Assembly: GCA_047627515.1 (NCBI GenBank)
Contig: JBLHTU010000070.1
Span: 1-16,744 of the forward strand
Reading direction: 5' to 3'
Length of the DNA stretch: 16,744 bases
DNA from: JAYPLE01 sp047627515
Lineage (GTDB): Bacteria > Bacteroidota > Bacteroidia > Cytophagales > Cyclobacteriaceae
The first letter of the stretch is position 1. Each line of letters opens with the position of its first letter. The position numbers and the translations under genes are program-made. A model generated the notes under the pieces. It ran no database searches, was not told where the DNA came from, and worked only from the letters and a program-made list of their open reading frames with translations. Of this stretch, positions 6,574 through 16,200 are shown in pieces.

Positions 6574-8484
6574 TCAAAACTCAATTCTAGTTATTCTGTA
6601 GCTTAACCCCGAGATTTCGGTAGAATTTATTTCTTGGATAAACGCTACTTCATCCTCTTCTGGATCCAATTTATAGAGGATTACCTCTGTGTTTTTGGCC
6701 TTCAGTTCTATATGCAGTTCGGTTACCAAATCCTTCAACAACCATCGGCTAGATTGTATCGCCTCATTATAGAACTTTTCACCCACGTAAAAATGGAAAG
6801 TGAGCCGCTCAACACTGTTAATATTTTTAGCATAAACACTACTCCTCAGTAATTTCTTGTCGACGCGACGATTCGGTCGACCAGATGCTGACTCTCGCAT
6901 CATACCGGCTACACTTTCCGTGAATTTTTCTCCCGCTCCGATCATTGGGCTTCTGATATTACTGTAAAAAATAACAGACCCTTTGGACGGGTCAGTCTCT
7001 CTAATCCGTGCTGCCTTCCGATAAAATGATCTAATCACCTGATCCTTGAGATCAAAACTACTATTGTAATCATGGCTATTATCGATATAAAAGATATCGA
7101 ACGTTTCATAGTCCTTAACGATATTCTCGTAGTTCCAAACCTCCTCTTGTTCACTCGAACCTTGCTCTGACATCACATTATACTCCACTTCAAAGGCTCT
7201 CAAAGGCAACACCTCAAGCGGTAACCAATAATGTGGGTATGAAAAGGGGGCAAAATTATAAGGATAGTCAGAATCGCTCTCTGCGCTAATCAATGAAAGC
7301 ATACTTTCCTCAAGCGACTGTTTGAGTAAATCAAAATCACTATCCTTCATGAAAGCAATCTCGTCTACTGTCGACCCATCGCTTTGTTCGTCGTAATTGA
7401 ACCTGAATTGTACTAATTCTTCAAACAGATCATATTGTCCCATGGACTCAAAAAACGACATGTTATTATCTTCATAAAGCTGCTTCCATCTATTTTTATA
7501 ATCCTCCTTAGATCTACTTTCCGATAAGGTCTCTATGGCCTTCTTCATGATACTAAACTCCTGACGATTGACTATGATACCCTTTTTGAATTTTCCTTCG
7601 TCGTTATCCTTTTTTTCGTACTGCAAAAAACCATCAAGTATCTCCTCATTATCAATCCATTTTATCTTTTTTGCCTTCTCTATCAGATCCTCCCTTTGAT
7701 CAAAAAACCCTTCGTCAGTCCGCAAAGAATCAATATAGTGAGCAATCCCATTTCGATCTTTGGTCAGCAATGAAGCCACACTATTGTAGATTGAAGGGTT
7801 ATTGCCGCCAAAATCAAGAATAAATTCTCTATTTGGTATATAACCATTTCGATCATTGACAAGCATAACATTATTGATCGGAACCCAGCAAAAGAGATCC
7901 TTATTTCGATTATTAAATGTCCTCAGAGAAAGGAGTACATTCTGACTTTCTTTGTCAAACTTCACTACGTTAAAAATGAAAAACCTGCTTGGAGAACTAG
8001 GCCTTTCTTCAAATCTGTTGGGCTTCAAATCAGCTGACTGATTATCCACTTTACTCCATGAAGACAGTGCCAGCATTCGGGTCAATTGATCACCCCACAT
8101 AAACTTATCCCATAAGACCAAGTTTTTTTTATCAACCCAGCCAATCTCTTCTGCTTGAGAAGAGAATGTTACACTATCGATATTAGGGTCAACATAGAGC
8201 AACATCGACTCGTCAGACTCATCGGCTACAATAAACCTATCCATGAAAGCAACGATTATCTCCTCTTTAGCGTTTTTGAGATTCTTATCCTTATAGACTT
8301 CAGTACCTTCTCTATCTATAAATACAGTCCAAAGGAACGGCGATTTTCGCGTATCAGGAGAGGCATCAGTCTCGGCCGTTGGCTTCAAATATTTAAATGG
8401 CCGCGTAAGCGCCCTATTCTGCCCAAAAACCGAAGTAATACTGAGACAGCATATCAAACACATGAAGTAGCTGTTTCTAGACAT
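6574..8484 (-). CDS. Secreted TssR-like protein with degenerate vWA-like C-terminus
   Basis: This 636-residue protein has a cleavable signal peptide (about 1-21, ending SVFGQ). Its N-terminal half shares the layout of the vWA protein encoded just upstream. The first repeat runs from LWTVFIDREG (51-60) to IGWVDKKNLVLWD (114-126); the second runs from RFFIFNVVKF (167-176) to CWVPINNVMLV (199-209). A motif HYWLPLEVLP (418-427) matches FYWIPQEFFP at the C-terminus of that neighbour. After it comes a vWA-like start, FDIFYIDNSHDYNSS (462-475), where the metal-site pattern D-x-S-x-S reads D-N-S-H-D, and the later strand LTFHFYVGE lacks the usual Asp. It is probably a periplasmic, structural, non-metal-binding paralogue. 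Resemblance to TssR of Bacteroidota type VI secretion is from recall of that family and needs a profile search. It begins 3 bp after the upstream stop codon. Confidence 0.75.
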   Translation of the reverse strand: MSRNSYFMCLICCLSITSVFGQNRALTRPFKYLKPTAETDASPDTRKSPFLWTVFIDREGTEVYKDKNLKNAKEEIIVAFMDRFIVADESDESMLLYVDPNIDSVTFSSQAEEIGWVDKKNLVLWDKFMWGDQLTRMLALSSWSKVDNQSADLKPNRFEERPSSPSRFFIFNVVKFDKESQNVLLSLRTFNNRNKDLFCWVPINNVMLVNDRNGYIPNREFILDFGGNNPSIYNSVASLLTKDRNGIAHYIDSLRTDEGFFDQREDLIEKAKKIKWIDNEEILDGFLQYEKKDNDEGKFKKGIIVNRQEFSIMKKAIETLSESRSKEDYKNRWKQLYEDNNMSFFESMGQYDLFEELVQFRFNYDEQSDGSTVDEIAFMKDSDFDLLKQSLEESMLSLISAESDSDYPYNFAPFSYPHYWLPLEVLPLRAFEVEYNVMSEQGSSEQEEVWNYENIVKDYETFDIFYIDNSHDYNSSFDLKDQVIRSFYRKAARIRETDPSKGSVIFYSNIRSPMIGAGEKFTESVAGMMRESASGRPNRRVDKKLLRSSVYAKNINSVERLTFHFYVGEKFYNEAIQSSRWLLKDLVTELHIELKAKNTEVILYKLDPEEDEVAFIQEINSTEISGLSYRITRIEF

Positions 8485-8487
8485 GGA

Positions 8488-10893
8488 TCAAGGAAAGAAC
8501 TCTTGAGGTATCCAATAAAATGAGGCATCGTTCGAGATAAACATGTGCTCCGGGTTTCCATTAATTTGCCTCAACAAATCAAGTTTACTTTTTATAGAAA
8601 AGAGCATTTCATTGAACTCTTGATTAGACACTTTCACCTGGTCTCTAAGGTCTTCAAAATTATATTTTGTTAGCAAATCTGTCTGTGCTGGTAGCCCTGT
8701 GATCAATTCAATAAGTTCTGAAATTTTCTTACCCCTGATTTCATCCAAATTATTCACCCCGTAGTTCAAACTAAGAATTTCAAACCAGACATCACTTAAT
8801 TGCTGTCGCTTCTGATACCCTGTAAGGTCTAATTCTACCAGTTCTGACAGGTCGTTGATCAAGTCATCAAGCTCTCCTTGGTCGAGAAATAATACATACT
8901 TATACAAAGGATTAGTCAGGGTGTTAGTCTGTACTGGCACATACGCCTCAAAAAGAAATTGATATTTCTTCTCCATCAAAGTCTGCATCATATCATTATT
9001 GAAGCCTGCTTTGCTTAAGAAATCAGCCATCTGCGGTGTAAGTATTTCTGAAGCACCTTCTGCCCCACCTGGCCCTACTACGCTGTTCATAACGCCCTCC
9101 ATGGCATTTAGGAGATTGTTGTTGGATCTGTCCAAATCAGCTATCAAACTAACAATCTCTTCCTGTACTTGCTCGGGCTGTATCACTTGTCCACGTTCAG
9201 CGTACTGAATACCTCCTTTTATATTTGAAGAGCGTTCATTGAGTTTGTAAAGCGTTGATACATCTGATGTCAGATCTTGCTCAAAAGCAATCTGCTCATC
9301 AAAGGTTACTAATCCAGTGGACCTCCACTGCTCGTTCGTTAATTCTACCGACTTCTGAGCCGCTTCTAGAATCAGTTCACGAATCTGAAATATGAAGTCG
9401 TCATAGCTTTCATGCGTTCCATGCTTAGCCTGAATCGCAAACATTGAAATCGTATACTGAGCCATCATCCTTTTCAAGTTGGCAAAGTTCTCTACCTCTG
9501 TTGGGTTTTCTTCCTTGGCACCTGCGTCACCTATCAAGATAATCACGTTAGTTTCGTCCTCACGATAATTAAACATTCGACTACTATAATACAGTCCGGT
9601 GAACATGGCCTCAGCCGTGGATTTATCCTTATTATGATACTCAGTAATAAAGCTTAGATCTGATAGGATCTGATTCTTATCATTGGTCAAGCTGTAGCGT
9701 TCGAATTGAAACTCTTCATCTTCTTCAAAGTCCCTGTAAACGACGACACCAATTCTGTAATTATTTTCTGAATCTGTAAGCTCACCCAAACTGCGCGTCA
9801 CGGCTCGACGGGTAGCCTCGATCTCACTCTTCATACTACGAGTACCATCGATGGCAAAAACAATATTAATATTTCGCGCTCTTTCGCGCTGTCGGTTATA
9901 TAGTTTCTGATAGTAGGCATATTCTTCTGCCGTTATCTCTCTTTGCTTATCACCTGATGAGCTAAACAACCCACTAATTACACCTGTTTTGATGATGTTC
10001 TCATTTTTCTCGAAGATAGGAAAGCGCTTCCATTGAGGTTCTTCTCTCTTTTCATATGTTCGACTCCACAGCGACTGATTATTTGTGATCAGCCCTTTAG
10101 AATACGCTGTTGCCTCCTCCGCATTCCTAAATGCAGCAGGCTGAACTTTCATAGCTTTTCGCTCCTCTACCGCCTCTGGCTCCCAGTTTGGTTCAAGAGC
10201 CTGACGAAGATCCCAAGTAGTCACGCTTCGTTTATCTACCCATCCGTACACGTAATCTGAAGCATTTCCAGAACTTAAATTATCCCTTCTTGCTAATAAA
10301 TAGCGTCCCTTAATCTCCTTGAATAAGTAGAATATATTGAATAGTGGCGAATCTCTTTCGTTCATCGCAGTGGATGTTGGCGAGTTATAAAAAGCCAATT
10401 TCTTACCAGCTGCATTCAATTTCTCAATTCCAGTTTCAAGGATTGATTCAGGAGTACTGACGGTCATCGCTTTGATTCTAAATCCCTGCTCTTTACTTCT
10501 CAACCCTTCGTTCCACAATAGCAAGCTGCTTTTGGGCACCCAGCCAAAATCAATAGGCTCTTCACGAAACTCATTTAGACCTCTATTATACTTTGCTGTG
10601 TTGTACTCTACGAGATGAACTTCTATGGCGTTTTCTTCCATGACCCAGAACTTCTGCAGAAACTCTAGTTTCTGCCCATTGGAGGTAAACTCTCCTTCTC
10701 TGTCAGACCACACAACCCACAGCTGACTTGAGCGCTCTGCCTCTACTTTATAAGGGCCGTTCAGCACATCTACACGGGGTTTCTCGTAAACCTTAGGCTT
10801 TCTAAGTGCTGATTTACCAATCATGGACTGGGCCATCAGAAGCTGATTGCCTAGTAGTAAAAAAAGTATGATTGCGATATTACTTAATCTCAT
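8488..10893 (-). CDS. Secreted vWA-domain protein, TssR-like
   Basis: This is an 801-residue protein with a signal peptide (about 1-22, ending LLMAQS). Two N-terminal SH3-like repeats follow: LWVVWSDREG (58-67) to FGWVPKSSLLLW (116-127), and SPLFNIFYLF to YGWVDKRSVTTWD (216-228). A vWA domain (about 342-490) has an intact metal site: DGTRS (349-353), Thr426 and Asp456 in LIGDAG. The C-terminal third is helical and ends FYWIPQEFFP. The domain order (N-terminal domain, vWA, C-terminal domain) resembles TssR, an envelope component of Bacteroidota type VI secretion, but no core T6SS gene lies in the window. A TTG at 10902 would add three residues and overlap the upstream stop; I chose the ATG at 10893 because it gives a better signal peptide and lies 5 bp past that stop. 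It is probably periplasmic or outer-membrane associated. Confidence 0.8.
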   Translation of the reverse strand: MRLSNIAIILFLLLGNQLLMAQSMIGKSALRKPKVYEKPRVDVLNGPYKVEAERSSQLWVVWSDREGEFTSNGQKLEFLQKFWVMEENAIEVHLVEYNTAKYNRGLNEFREEPIDFGWVPKSSLLLWNEGLRSKEQGFRIKAMTVSTPESILETGIEKLNAAGKKLAFYNSPTSTAMNERDSPLFNIFYLFKEIKGRYLLARRDNLSSGNASDYVYGWVDKRSVTTWDLRQALEPNWEPEAVEERKAMKVQPAAFRNAEEATAYSKGLITNNQSLWSRTYEKREEPQWKRFPIFEKNENIIKTGVISGLFSSSGDKQREITAEEYAYYQKLYNRQRERARNINIVFAIDGTRSMKSEIEATRRAVTRSLGELTDSENNYRIGVVVYRDFEEDEEFQFERYSLTNDKNQILSDLSFITEYHNKDKSTAEAMFTGLYYSSRMFNYREDETNVIILIGDAGAKEENPTEVENFANLKRMMAQYTISMFAIQAKHGTHESYDDFIFQIRELILEAAQKSVELTNEQWRSTGLVTFDEQIAFEQDLTSDVSTLYKLNERSSNIKGGIQYAERGQVIQPEQVQEEIVSLIADLDRSNNNLLNAMEGVMNSVVGPGGAEGASEILTPQMADFLSKAGFNNDMMQTLMEKKYQFLFEAYVPVQTNTLTNPLYKYVLFLDQGELDDLINDLSELVELDLTGYQKRQQLSDVWFEILSLNYGVNNLDEIRGKKISELIELITGLPAQTDLLTKYNFEDLRDQVKVSNQEFNEMLFSIKSKLDLLRQINGNPEHMFISNDASFYWIPQEFFP

Positions 10894-10898
10894 TTGAA

Positions 10899-11807
10899 TC
10901 AATTTATACTGATTTCTGATATTTTGTTATTGTTGTTTCGGGCAATTCCACTGACAACTATGTCAACACGTCGCCCACTTGCCTCTAGCTGGATCTTATT
11001 GAGATAATTTTCGAGTGTGATCTCGTTTATTTTTATCTTCAATGAAGAAACATCTTTCAGTATTTCATTTCTGATTTTCCTTTTCTGCGTTCGTGCCAAC
11101 TCATTGTTTGCTAACGAAGTCAATGCCTCTGACAATGTCCGCTCATCAAAAACAGGAATATGTTTAATAATTATCTCATCCTGAAGCTGTAGCGAGGCTG
11201 ATGAACCATTAGAACCAACGACGACAACGTTTTTAGAAAGCTCGTCCACTTGTCCAAAATCATTGATACTCAATAGTGTAATGTCGTAGCTACCAGCTCT
11301 GTTAAACTGAAATTTTGGTGAGGAACCCGACAACGAACGACCATCACTAAGCTTCCAGATGCTTTCCATAGCATTGACTGACCTATTGTTAATCTCAATA
11401 TCCTTCCCTGCTACCAAGGACTCACTATCAATTGTGAAGTCCGATTTTGGTAAAGGAGCAGTAACCAAAATTAGGGCTGTCTTTGATCGCTCAACCCCCT
11501 CCATGACTACAGTCAACTTTACAGTAAATTTCCCATTCGTATGAAATGCATGTGTTGCATCTTCACTATCTTCAATAACTGTATGATCACCAAATTCCCA
11601 ACGCCAGCTACTACCATCTGGAACGCCAATCGAGCTGTTTTTAAACTCGACCTCCTGTCCCACTTTGACAGTTTGCTGATAGTCGAACTCTATCAACGGG
11701 GGTTCATTTACCACTTTGATCAACTGAAATCCTAGAAAGGCCGTGCAAATCAGCAGAACGGTGATTCCTGAAACGAAAACTATTTTATTTCTATTTGATT
11801 TACTCAT
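10899..11807 (-). CDS. Membrane-anchored periplasmic protein with two PKD-like domains
   Basis: This 302-residue protein has a short basic cytoplasmic tail (MSKSNRNK) and one TM helix at about 9-31 with no clear cleavage site, so it is probably anchored in the inner membrane with the rest in the periplasm. Domain 1 (about 36-116) shows the PKD signature WRWEFGD (68-74), then HAFHTNGKFTVKLTV. Domain 2 (about 120-198) is more diverged, with IWKLSDGRS and FNRAGSYDITLLS in equivalent positions. The last ~95 residues form a charged alpha/beta-looking region I do not recognise. PKD folds are usually protein- or glycan-binding modules. The gene starts 23 bp after the outer-membrane protein gene and ends 5 bp before the vWA gene. 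It could link the inner-membrane ABC complex to the vWA or outer-membrane parts (inference). Confidence 0.8.
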   Translation of the reverse strand: MSKSNRNKIVFVSGITVLLICTAFLGFQLIKVVNEPPLIEFDYQQTVKVGQEVEFKNSSIGVPDGSSWRWEFGDHTVIEDSEDATHAFHTNGKFTVKLTVVMEGVERSKTALILVTAPLPKSDFTIDSESLVAGKDIEINNRSVNAMESIWKLSDGRSLSGSSPKFQFNRAGSYDITLLSINDFGQVDELSKNVVVVGSNGSSASLQLQDEIIIKHIPVFDERTLSEALTSLANNELARTQKRKIRNEILKDVSSLKIKINEITLENYLNKIQLEASGRRVDIVVSGIARNNNNKISEISIN

Positions 11808-11830
11808 TTACTCTTTCTATCGACTAAACA

Positions 11831-13243
11831 TTATTTGTTTGTCATTTTAACAATTCCATTTCTCGACCTGAATTTTTTCCGAATACCCAATTCCAATCCG
11901 TAACCACCAAAATTAATTGAATTTATCACAGGCAGAAGCCCATTGTAGTCATCAAATTCTTCTGAGATGTAATTTGATGATTTTTGACGGGTACTTTCCA
12001 AAATATTTTTAAATCCTGTTGCTCCAACATAAATCACTAAGCCAGACTTTGATTCATAATTAAATCCTATACTAGCTGCGCCTGATACATTAAGATCATT
12101 TCTACTCAAGTCAGATAATGATGTTTGGAAATTACCGGTTTCTTGCACGTCAGAATTAAAACCATATTGTGGTATATCATTAAGCGTCTGCTGATACCTT
12201 GGGTAAAAACCAGAATAGTCAAATTCTCCGCTACCTTGATGCATCGACTGTAGATGAAAAGATACTGTCATTCCTATATTCGCATAAAATGATAAATTCG
12301 TAGAAAAATTACGTTCATACCTGAAACGAATAGGTAAATCAACGATTCTGGATTGAACCAACTCACTCATTGCGCTCCCTTCCACATTTTGGAAAAATGG
12401 AACTTCATCTGAATCCGTTGTTAGGTAGCTATAAAAATACTCGTCTAGATTGATTACATAACTGGATTCCGTCATTCCTATTCCGAAACTATATGAAAAT
12501 TCTTCCGGCTCTGGGGCAGAAATCAGCTTTATGAAATTAAAAGCTACGGAATACCCGTAATCTTGCACTATTGAATGTTGGCCTAAGTTATAGTTTCGGT
12601 CAAATTGGTTAGTTGTCAAATTGTTCCATGACTGATGGTAGTTTCCAGTCAACATTTTTTCAAACTTAGGCGTCTTCTCCTCCTTTTTATAACGTAACTC
12701 GGAGTTGATCATAACAATCTGCTCGATTCTTAGATTATTCACTCTCTGATTTAGCGTATCAAATTTAATCTGTAAGCCAATTTCTGCTTCATTTGAAAAT
12801 TGTCCACCCTCGCGATAATCTCCTAATGTAGATATCTTGACTTGTACAAAAACTGTCGGATCTGATAAATCTAATTCATCAAAATCAATAGCAACTCCGA
12901 GATTACTATCTACTATGATCATTTTGCGCAAGCCTGTTGGGAAATCGGATGCTACATCTCTTATATACTCAGATATGGGTTTTTGTATCTGCTGACCCAC
13001 ATTTCTAGTAATATAATTGGGTGTGACAAAATCAAAAACCAATGCATCTTCCGCAAATAATTTCGCAAACCGTTCTCTTTCCTGTCTACTTCCAAGTCGA
13101 CCTAGCACCTCAAAATCAAAAACAATATCATCTATTTTATCACGCAGACTTTTACGCAATCTTAAATTTGAATTACCCGCTTGGCCGAAAGCAGAAATAC
13201 TGAAGCAAATGAGCAATATGGTAGTTAAAAAGACCCTCATCAT
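11831..13243 (-). CDS. Outer-membrane beta-barrel protein with N-terminal soluble domain
   Basis: This 470-residue protein has a signal peptide (about 1-20, ending SAFGQ). Residues about 35-185 form a soluble domain whose pattern (helix with ERFAKLFAEDALVFDF, then alternating strands) suggests an NTF2-like fold; this is a structural guess. Residues about 220-458 show alternating hydrophobic/aromatic strands such as YSVAFNFIKLI, FSYSFGIGM, LPIRFRYERNF, NLSFYANIGMTVSFHL, GAASIGFNYES and FGGYGLELGIRKKF, typical of Bacteroidota outer-membrane barrels. Its ATG overlaps the stop codon of the T9SS surface protein gene by 4 bp (ATGA), suggesting translational coupling. It does not look like PorP/SprF in length or N-terminus. 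It may anchor the surface protein or form the outer-membrane part of the machine encoded downstream (inference). Confidence 0.75.
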   Translation of the reverse strand: MMRVFLTTILLICFSISAFGQAGNSNLRLRKSLRDKIDDIVFDFEVLGRLGSRQERERFAKLFAEDALVFDFVTPNYITRNVGQQIQKPISEYIRDVASDFPTGLRKMIIVDSNLGVAIDFDELDLSDPTVFVQVKISTLGDYREGGQFSNEAEIGLQIKFDTLNQRVNNLRIEQIVMINSELRYKKEEKTPKFEKMLTGNYHQSWNNLTTNQFDRNYNLGQHSIVQDYGYSVAFNFIKLISAPEPEEFSYSFGIGMTESSYVINLDEYFYSYLTTDSDEVPFFQNVEGSAMSELVQSRIVDLPIRFRYERNFSTNLSFYANIGMTVSFHLQSMHQGSGEFDYSGFYPRYQQTLNDIPQYGFNSDVQETGNFQTSLSDLSRNDLNVSGAASIGFNYESKSGLVIYVGATGFKNILESTRQKSSNYISEEFDDYNGLLPVINSINFGGYGLELGIRKKFRSRNGIVKMTNK

Positions 13244-16200
13244 CTAACGAAGAGTTTTTGACTTGTTATCGTATTACCATATTGAATCATAACAAAATAG
13301 ATTCCGGCACTCAGGTTCGGGTTTTGTGCAACTAGGTCAACATTCCAAGTATACGCAGCAGCCGTCTTATTACGAATTTGAGTTGGCGTAATTTCATCCC
13401 CCAGCATATTAACCACTTTCAGTACGATTTCGCCTCGGTATGGATGGCTCCACGTCATGGAGAAAACGCCTTGGTTAGGGTTTGGTGCTACGACGATGGG
13501 AATTTCGTTATTGTTGTTGTTTGGAAATTCATCATCGAATGGAGATTGATCTATAAAACCATATTGTGTCTCTCTAGAGCAACCACTTGTATTGTATACC
13601 ACTACGCTGTATATATTATCGATCGTATTAAGCGGTTCAGATGAATTATAAATCTGAGAAGTTGCTCCATCTATTGATACTCCGTTCTTCATCCACTGAT
13701 AAGTGGCAAACTCATCATCATATACTGCAATGAGGATATTGCTCCCTTTTAAATCAATAAAGACAGGCGGAGGAGTTGGATCGATAGTAAGCGTAACAGG
13801 CTGTGAAAAAATATCTGGACCGAAATCACTTTGGACGATTGCTCTAAATTCAAATCCATTCCATTCATCTTTGATTGAATCCGCATATAGCGTACTACTT
13901 TCAATTCCAACAAAACCATCCTGTGTGATAACATTGACAAAAACGTCATCATCAGGCCCTTTAAATTGCCACTGATACCGAACAGAAAAACTACCACTTC
14001 CAGTTACAGCAAACTTAAGCGGTTCAGACCCACAAGTTTGTAAATCGAGCGGTTGCTCCGAAATCGCTGTTGGATCAAAAAGTCTTAGTAATCCAGGATT
14101 AGCATCAATTTCATAATTCTCTGCAGATAAGCCCGACTGGTCAATCGTAAATTCGTATGTTGGATTTGAAGAATTTGGTGTTAAAGAATAGATCGGGGTT
14201 CCGTTTAGAGCCGTGAGGTTGTCATTATTTCTAAACCCAACTTGATCATCTATCGAGAAACTGAAATTAATTCCTTCAAATTCGGTGATAAACACGGTAT
14301 CCTTGTCAGTGACTGTGAGGCTCAAAGGTGCCTTGGTGATTTCAAGCGTGCTTGACACTGATATTACGTTATAGCATTCATCTTCCCCTGCTTCAGAAAT
14401 CGTGATTGTGTACTGTCCCGTTGCTGATTGAGAGGTAGCGCTTGAGCTAAATACTGGGTCAATATTTATATCAATAGGTGTCTCATTATTCACAAAATCA
14501 TTTAGATCATAGTTAAAAGTGAATTCAGGCAAAGCATCGCCATAAATCATAGATTGATTTTCTGCCCAGGCATTAAGGTCTTTCTTAATGAAATCTATTT
14601 GTCCATTCGACGTCTCAATCAAATAATACTCATCTTCTCCTGAATTCGAAAAAGTGATTGAGAAGCCCTCAGCTACACAGTTGAAAGGAGTAGCCGTAGT
14701 TATCAACTCTGGCAATACATCTAAGCTATCTACATTGTCTGTGCCCTGAAAGCCTGAAATACTAAAATTTAAATCAGGTACTTGCTCACCATGCGTGATA
14801 GAAGCACGGTCAGCAGAAACAGATAAGATTTTTCTTACTAAAAAGGGTATTGTCGGCAAGGTAGCAATGTTAGAGTTACCAGCAACGTCAAGTGCCACAC
14901 CCGCTGGAATTACGACATCAACGTACCCCACACCTACTAATTCGCTTAATGTTAGAATATATCCATTTACAGTGGCCTCAAGAGATTTTGTGACTGACGC
15001 AGACCTAGTGGTATTAACAATAACATCCTCCGGTAACAGACTTGAACGATCAAATTGAATTTCATCCGTGATGGTTATCACAAAAGTCACAGGACCATCT
15101 GTCGACTCGGATTCAGAAGGCTCTGAGATAGTCAATATTGGAGCAGTATTGTCTATCACAAAGCTGGTCTCACCTGTCGCCAATGCATTGCTATTTCCTG
15201 CGGCATCTATCACGCTCACTGACACTGTCGCCGTCTCATTCAACAAAGGACTTCCGCTACCTACGACCCAGTCATATGTCCAGACTAAAGGATTTGCTGT
15301 GGAAATCATTACTACAGAACTAACATCTGACCCTATCACTATCGTTGGCGTACCTCCTAAAGTGTTGATCTCATTAAATGTTGCCGTGATGTTTACGCTT
15401 GCACCATCTCTGACAACATTATCTCCTTCATCATCACTCAACACCACCGTCGGCGACGTATTATCTATCACAAAAATGGTTTCACCTGTTGCCAACGCAT
15501 TACTATTACCTGCAACATCAGTTACCCTCACTGACACTGTAGCTATCTCGTCCAATGACGCAGTACCACTTCCGACTGTCCAAGCATACGTCCATACCAA
15601 TGGATCTGCTGTAGCTATCATCGCTATAGCACTGACATCTGATCCTATCGCAATCGTTGGTGTACCTCCGAGGCTGTTGATCTCTATAAACGTTGCCGTA
15701 ATTGTGACACTAGCAGCATCTTTGACAATATTATCTCCTTCATCATCACTCAAGACAACTGTAGGGGCCGTATTATCTATCACAAAGCTGGTCTCGCCAG
15801 TTGCCAATGCATTGCTATTGCCTGCTTCATCCGTTACACTCACAGACACTGTCGCCGTCTCATTCAAAGAGGCACTTCCGCTTCCTACTGTCCAAGCATA
15901 TGTCCATATCAATGGATCTAATGTAGCTGTCATAGATGTAGCACTGATGTCTGAGCCTATCGCTATCGTTGGCGTACCCTCTAAGCTGTTGAGCTCTGTA
16001 AACGTTGCCGTAATCGTGACACTCGTTCCATCTCTAACAATATTATCTCCTTCATCATCACTCAAGACAACCGTAGGATTATGTGTATCTATAGCAAATA
16101 CGCCTGTCTCATTGTACACTCCCTGTAAGTTCCCTGAAGCATCTAGTGCAGAAGTAACCCTTACATCTATATCGCCATTAGTAATCCCTCCATCTAGTAC

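Noticed and set aside
6574..10893. The two TssR-like genes as one gene split by a frameshift
   Set aside because: Each has its own signal peptide and its own copy of the N-terminal repeats, and each has a proper stop and start; they are paralogues, not fragments.
11831..13243. PorP/SprF-type gliding or T9SS partner barrel
   Set aside because: The protein is longer than that family, has an extra soluble N-terminal domain, and the upstream substrate has a type A rather than type B sorting domain.
15145..16080. Regular repeats considered as a CRISPR or satellite array
   Set aside because: The units are 312 bp, in frame and coding for Ig-like domains; there is no short repeat/spacer pattern.
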